Source: Heyndrickxia sporothermodurans
Lineage (GTDB): Bacteria; Bacillota; Bacilli; Bacillales; Bacillaceae_C
Direction: 5' to 3' (one strand)
DNA length: 16,835 nucleotides
Assembly: GCF_016785185.1 (NCBI RefSeq)
Contig: NZ_JAEKDY010000073.1
Position 1 is the stretch's first letter. Each line of letters opens with the position of its first letter. The position numbers and the translations under genes were made by a program. Below, piece after piece: positions 14,290 through 16,835 of the stretch. The notes below the pieces were generated by a model, which was given only the letters and a program-made list of their open reading frames with translations, made no database searches and was not told where the DNA came from.

Positions 14290-15369
14290 TTAATGCGAGA
14301 TTTCAATTTCTTTATTTGCTCTCTCCGTCCATTCTGCACGTTTTTCATTTACAAGCTTCCAATTTACTTTAATCAATTTATCAATTTCAGCCTGTCCATA
14401 TGGAACCTTCTTCGTGATATCTCCCTCTAATTTCACATTTTTATTAACCGGACCGTCAAACAATGCTTCGGCAAAATCTTTTTGTACTTCTTCACTTAAT
14501 ACGAAATTCACAAATTTTTGAGCTAAATCATTATTAGGTGCATTTTTTACAACACTAATCGTAGACATTAATGCGATCGCACCTTCCTCAGGGATAACAT
14601 ATTCTATTGGGAATCCAGTATCTTGTAATGTATAGACACGGCTGCTTCCCCACGCACTCGCTACCGTTTGTCCTTGTAAAAAGTAGTTCGATACGTCTGC
14701 TGTTTTGTCAAAAGTGACTGCATTCTTTGCGATTTTTTTCAAAGCTTCAAAGCCCGGCACAATATTTTCTTCACTTCCCCCATTAGCTTTCGCGGCCATG
14801 ATAAGCAAGTGAACACCATAAGTGTTTGCAATCGATGGTAGAACTAGATTCCCTTTAAATTTTGGGTCTGCTAAATCATTCCAAGATTTCAATGGCTCCC
14901 ATCCATTTTTCTGAAATGTTTCTTTGTTATAAGCAAGTCCTGTTGAAATAATTCCAAAACCAACACCGATGTTATCTTCATCTTTTGCAATATCATATAA
15001 ATTTTCCAAATTCGTAACCACTTTTTCATCTAACGGTGCTAATAGTCCAAACGCTTTTGCTTGTGCCTGTGGACCATCATCTAAAAAAGCAACATCAATC
15101 TGTGGGTGCGCCTTTTGTGCTTGAAGCTTCGATAATGTGTCGACAGAACTTCCCGTTATATACTTGACTTTGACACCATACTTCTTTTCAAACTTTGGAA
15201 TAACTGCCTCCTTAATTTTTTTCTCATAACTCCCACCATACGCAGCTAAGACTAACGTTTTGTCACTACTGCCGTTACCTTTATTCGCTTGATTTCCTGT
15301 TTTATTTCCACAAGCCGACATGATGATAAGGAAAAGGCAAATGAATAATACAAAGAATTGTTTTTTCAA
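14290..15369 (-). CDS. Substrate-binding lipoprotein of the ABC importer, PotD/SBP_bac_8-like
   Basis: This extracytoplasmic receptor for the imported compound has 359 aa. It has a lipoprotein signal peptide (MKKQFF, hydrophobic stretch, IIMSAC) with the lipidated cysteine at residue 20, followed by a Gly/Asn/Lys linker. The mature protein starts with LVLAAYGGSYEKKI and contains DVAFLDDGPQAQAKAFG near 93-109, typical of the polyamine/opine/iron-type cluster. The start codon is TTG, supported by AAGGGGG 7 nt upstream. A gap of 195 nt separates it from the oxidase gene upstream, with a possible promoter there, so the importer and enzyme genes may also be transcribed independently. The ligand cannot be read from the sequence. 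Confidence 0.92.
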   Translation of the reverse strand: MKKQFFVLFICLFLIIMSACGNKTGNQANKGNGSSDKTLVLAAYGGSYEKKIKEAVIPKFEKKYGVKVKYITGSSVDTLSKLQAQKAHPQIDVAFLDDGPQAQAKAFGLLAPLDEKVVTNLENLYDIAKDEDNIGVGFGIISTGLAYNKETFQKNGWEPLKSWNDLADPKFKGNLVLPSIANTYGVHLLIMAAKANGGSEENIVPGFEALKKIAKNAVTFDKTADVSNYFLQGQTVASAWGSSRVYTLQDTGFPIEYVIPEEGAIALMSTISVVKNAPNNDLAQKFVNFVLSEEVQKDFAEALFDGPVNKNVKLEGDITKKVPYGQAEIDKLIKVNWKLVNEKRAEWTERANKEIEISH

Positions 15370-15496
15370 CTTTGTTCCCCCTTGTTCAATTTTGTGATAG
15401 ATAAAAACAAGCTTAATCAGATAATATCCAGTCGAGAATCACACCCCTTTCTCTAATCTCTGTCACTAATTTTTTAACAATCTAGTAAATTATAAA

Positions 15497-15525
15497 GTTA
15501 TAATATTATATTCTATTGAAGTAAA
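15497..15525 (-). promoter_or_regulatory. Possible sigma-A promoter before the importer genes
   Basis: On the minus strand TTTACT (15520-15525) and TATAAC (15497-15502) are separated by 17 nt, matching 4/6 and 5/6 of the consensus. Transcription would start near 15490 and give a leader of about 120 nt before the TTG start of the lipoprotein gene. The region is very AT-rich, so chance matches are likely. Confidence 0.4.
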
Positions 15526-15564
15526 GAGTTATGCTATTTCTGTTGTTCTAGATAGTTGATTTCT

Positions 15565-16686
15565 TTAGTTAACATTCAAACGATTTCTAAGGGGATTGTA
15601 AGCTGTAATATCAATTTCCGTATCTTCACCCATTGCTAGATTTGCAGCTAGTGATCCAACATATGGGCCCATTGTTAATCCCGAAGCACCTAGTCCGTTG
15701 GCAATGACTATTCCTTTTAAAGTAGGAATTGGTCCTAAGTACGGTAATATATCCTGCCCAGCTGGTCTAAATCCAATTCGTACTTCCTGCAAAGTGCCCT
15801 CTGAAAGGCCCGGTGCCACATGGAGTGCTTCGTGAAGAACCTCCTTTAAACCCGCTGCGGTTACACGATAATCAAATCCGGAACCAGTTTCTCGTGTTGC
15901 ACCAACGACAACCCTTGAATCATCAAACGAAACAAGATAATGGCTGCTTTGCGGGAGGATAACCGGCCATTTTGAGGTATCCTGATCCGGAAGTTGTAAA
16001 TGGACAATTTGCCCACGTTGTGGTTCAACTGGAATATCAATTCCAAGTGGAGACAGTAGCTCTGGAGCCCATGCACCTGCTGTTATTACCACAGCGTCAG
16101 CCGAAATAAATTCATCATTTACATAGGCACCAATTACTTTCTCGTTTTTAATCTCGAGCTTGGCGATACCAGTATAGGAATGTGCACCATGTTTTTCTGC
16201 TCCTCGTATAAGAGCATCTCTTAGTAATCGACCATCCACTCTTGCGGCTCCTGTGACATGAACAGCTTGTAAATCTTCTCTTAAAGGAGGAAATAGTTGG
16301 CGAGCTTCTTCGGCTGACAGCCGTCTAATTTCACCTACTTCGGGATTTTCCTTTTGGCGAGCTCTAACCTTTTGTTCGATTATGTTCAATTCCTCCTCAT
16401 CATTGCTAACAGCCAACGCACCAACTAACCCATAACCAAGATTACATTCCCCATCTTCCTCTAGTTGAGAAACGAGAGAAGGATAATAGCAAGCTCCACC
16501 TTTAGCCAATGTATAAAAATCTTGATCATCGACCCTAGATATCCATGGACACACAATACCAGCACCTGCAGCAGTAGCCTGGCCTTCATGTTGTTTATCA
16601 ATAATAATTACTTCTGCTCCTTTTCTAGCCAAATGGTAAGCAGTACTAGCTCCAACAATTCCAGAACCTATAACAATTATTTTCAT
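15565..16686 (-). CDS. FAD-dependent D-amino-acid/glycine oxidase-like enzyme (YurR-like)
   Basis: This DAO-family flavoenzyme of 373 aa probably oxidises an amino acid or N-substituted amino acid to an oxo-acid and amine. It has an N-terminal FAD motif GSGIVGAS at 7-14 with IIDK at its acidic end, then a QATAAGAGIVCPW segment near 36-48, and a C-terminal EVRIGFRPAGQDILPYLGP...NGLGASGLTMGP stretch. The overall pattern recalls DadA and, from memory, B. subtilis YurR, which is encoded near the fructosamine (frl) genes. There is no signal peptide. AAGGG lies about 10 nt before the ATG. It is the first gene after the sigma-54-type promoter and is not the partner of the Fe-S dehydrogenase, which has its own DAO subunit, so the operon contains two oxidases. 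The substrate is unknown. Confidence 0.87.
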   Translation of the reverse strand: MKIIVIGSGIVGASTAYHLARKGAEVIIIDKQHEGQATAAGAGIVCPWISRVDDQDFYTLAKGGACYYPSLVSQLEEDGECNLGYGLVGALAVSNDEEELNIIEQKVRARQKENPEVGEIRRLSAEEARQLFPPLREDLQAVHVTGAARVDGRLLRDALIRGAEKHGAHSYTGIAKLEIKNEKVIGAYVNDEFISADAVVITAGAWAPELLSPLGIDIPVEPQRGQIVHLQLPDQDTSKWPVILPQSSHYLVSFDDSRVVVGATRETGSGFDYRVTAAGLKEVLHEALHVAPGLSEGTLQEVRIGFRPAGQDILPYLGPIPTLKGIVIANGLGASGLTMGPYVGSLAANLAMGEDTEIDITAYNPLRNRLNVN

Positions 16687-16769
16687 TATTTCACTGCCCT
16701 TCTCATTTTCGTTTTGTCAAAACTTTTATATAAAATAGGCTATAAACTACCTTAATAGAGGGATTTTTG

Positions 16770-16785
16770 AGCAAAAAAATTGCCA
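16770..16785 (-). promoter_or_regulatory. Sigma-54 (SigL) -24/-12 promoter
   Basis: On the minus strand TGGCAATTTTTTTGCT matches the sigma-54 consensus TGGCAC-N5-TTGCA/T with a single change (A for the last C of the -24 box), and the invariant GG and GC are exactly 10 nt apart. Initiation would be near 16759, giving a leader of about 73 nt before the YurR-like oxidase gene. No competing strong sigma-A promoter is seen in this gap. Bacillus SigL promoters typically drive amino-acid and small-carbon catabolism (roc, bkd, aco) with an enhancer-binding activator; its gene would lie beyond the right edge. Confidence 0.65.
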
Positions 16786-16809
16786 CCCCCCTAAATCTAA
16801 GGATAATTG

Positions 16810-16833
16810 AGGTTACCACACACCCAACAACCT
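16810..16833. promoter_or_regulatory. Interrupted dyad upstream of the sigma-54 promoter
   Basis: AGGTT (16810-16814) and AACCT (16829-16833) are reverse complements separated by 14 nt, centred about 63 bp upstream of the predicted start site. It could be an activator-binding site. The arms are short and the window ends here, so the evidence is weak. Confidence 0.25.
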
Positions 16834-16835
16834 TA

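Noticed and set aside
11482..15369. Assigning the importer as a spermidine/putrescine transporter (potABCD)
   Set aside because: The family also carries opines, phosphonates, iron and other ligands; nothing in the binding protein that I can read fixes polyamine specificity, and the operon context suggests a different substrate.
15413..15442. Nine-codon leader frame (GTG start, ending before the lipoprotein gene) after AAAGGGG
   Set aside because: The SD-like sequence is only 1 nt from the GTG, too close for initiation, and the peptide shows no regulatory codon run or adjoining terminator/antiterminator pair.
16687..16760. Sigma-A promoter TTAAGG-17 nt-TATATA before the YurR-like gene
   Set aside because: The -35 matches only 3/6 and the -10 4/6; the sigma-54 element just upstream is far closer to its consensus.

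Overview
The window looks like chromosomal DNA of a low-GC Firmicute in the Bacillaceae. The reasons are AT-rich sequence, strong AGGAGG-type ribosome binding sites with occasional GTG and TTG starts, a near-perfect CcpA cre-like site, a NrnB/YngD-type DHH phosphoesterase, a YurR-like oxidase and a SigL (sigma-54)-type promoter. The genus cannot be fixed from the sequence alone. No RNA gene, CRISPR array or intact insertion sequence was recognised.

Left part (1-4290): a divergent pair. A ROK-family repressor lacking the usual zinc motif reads leftward. A large secreted PIG-L/LmbE-type deacetylase reads rightward and ends at a strong hairpin terminator. Their 300-bp control region is full of TTAGTTA half-sites. 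It holds two palindromes, a 14-bp inverted repeat around the second one, and a cre-like site over the repressor's -35. This suggests an autoregulated, sugar-responsive unit.

Middle (4285-5466): a leftward stand-alone gene for a NrnB-type oligoribonuclease.

Right part (5529-16785): eleven leftward genes that read as one catabolic unit. In transcription order they are a YurR-like FAD amino-acid oxidase; a four-gene PotDABC-type ABC importer (lipoprotein, ATPase, two permeases); a four-subunit FAD/[2Fe-2S] amine dehydrogenase of the HcnABC / opine oxidase / D-hydroxyproline dehydrogenase type; malate synthase G; and a FAH-family enzyme. Genes from the importer onward are tightly packed or overlapping, and a terminator follows the last gene. 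A sigma-54 -24/-12 element lies 84 bp upstream of the first gene, and a possible sigma-A promoter precedes the importer.

The most interesting inference is functional. Two DAO-fold oxidases, an opine/polyamine-type importer and malate synthase G, with no glycolate oxidase, isocitrate lyase or proline-racemase genes present, suggest a pathway that imports an N-substituted glycine (carboxymethyl-amine or opine-like compound), cleaves it oxidatively to glyoxylate, and condenses the glyoxylate with acetyl-CoA to malate. The FAH enzyme would act on a later intermediate. The substrate itself is not visible in the sequence.
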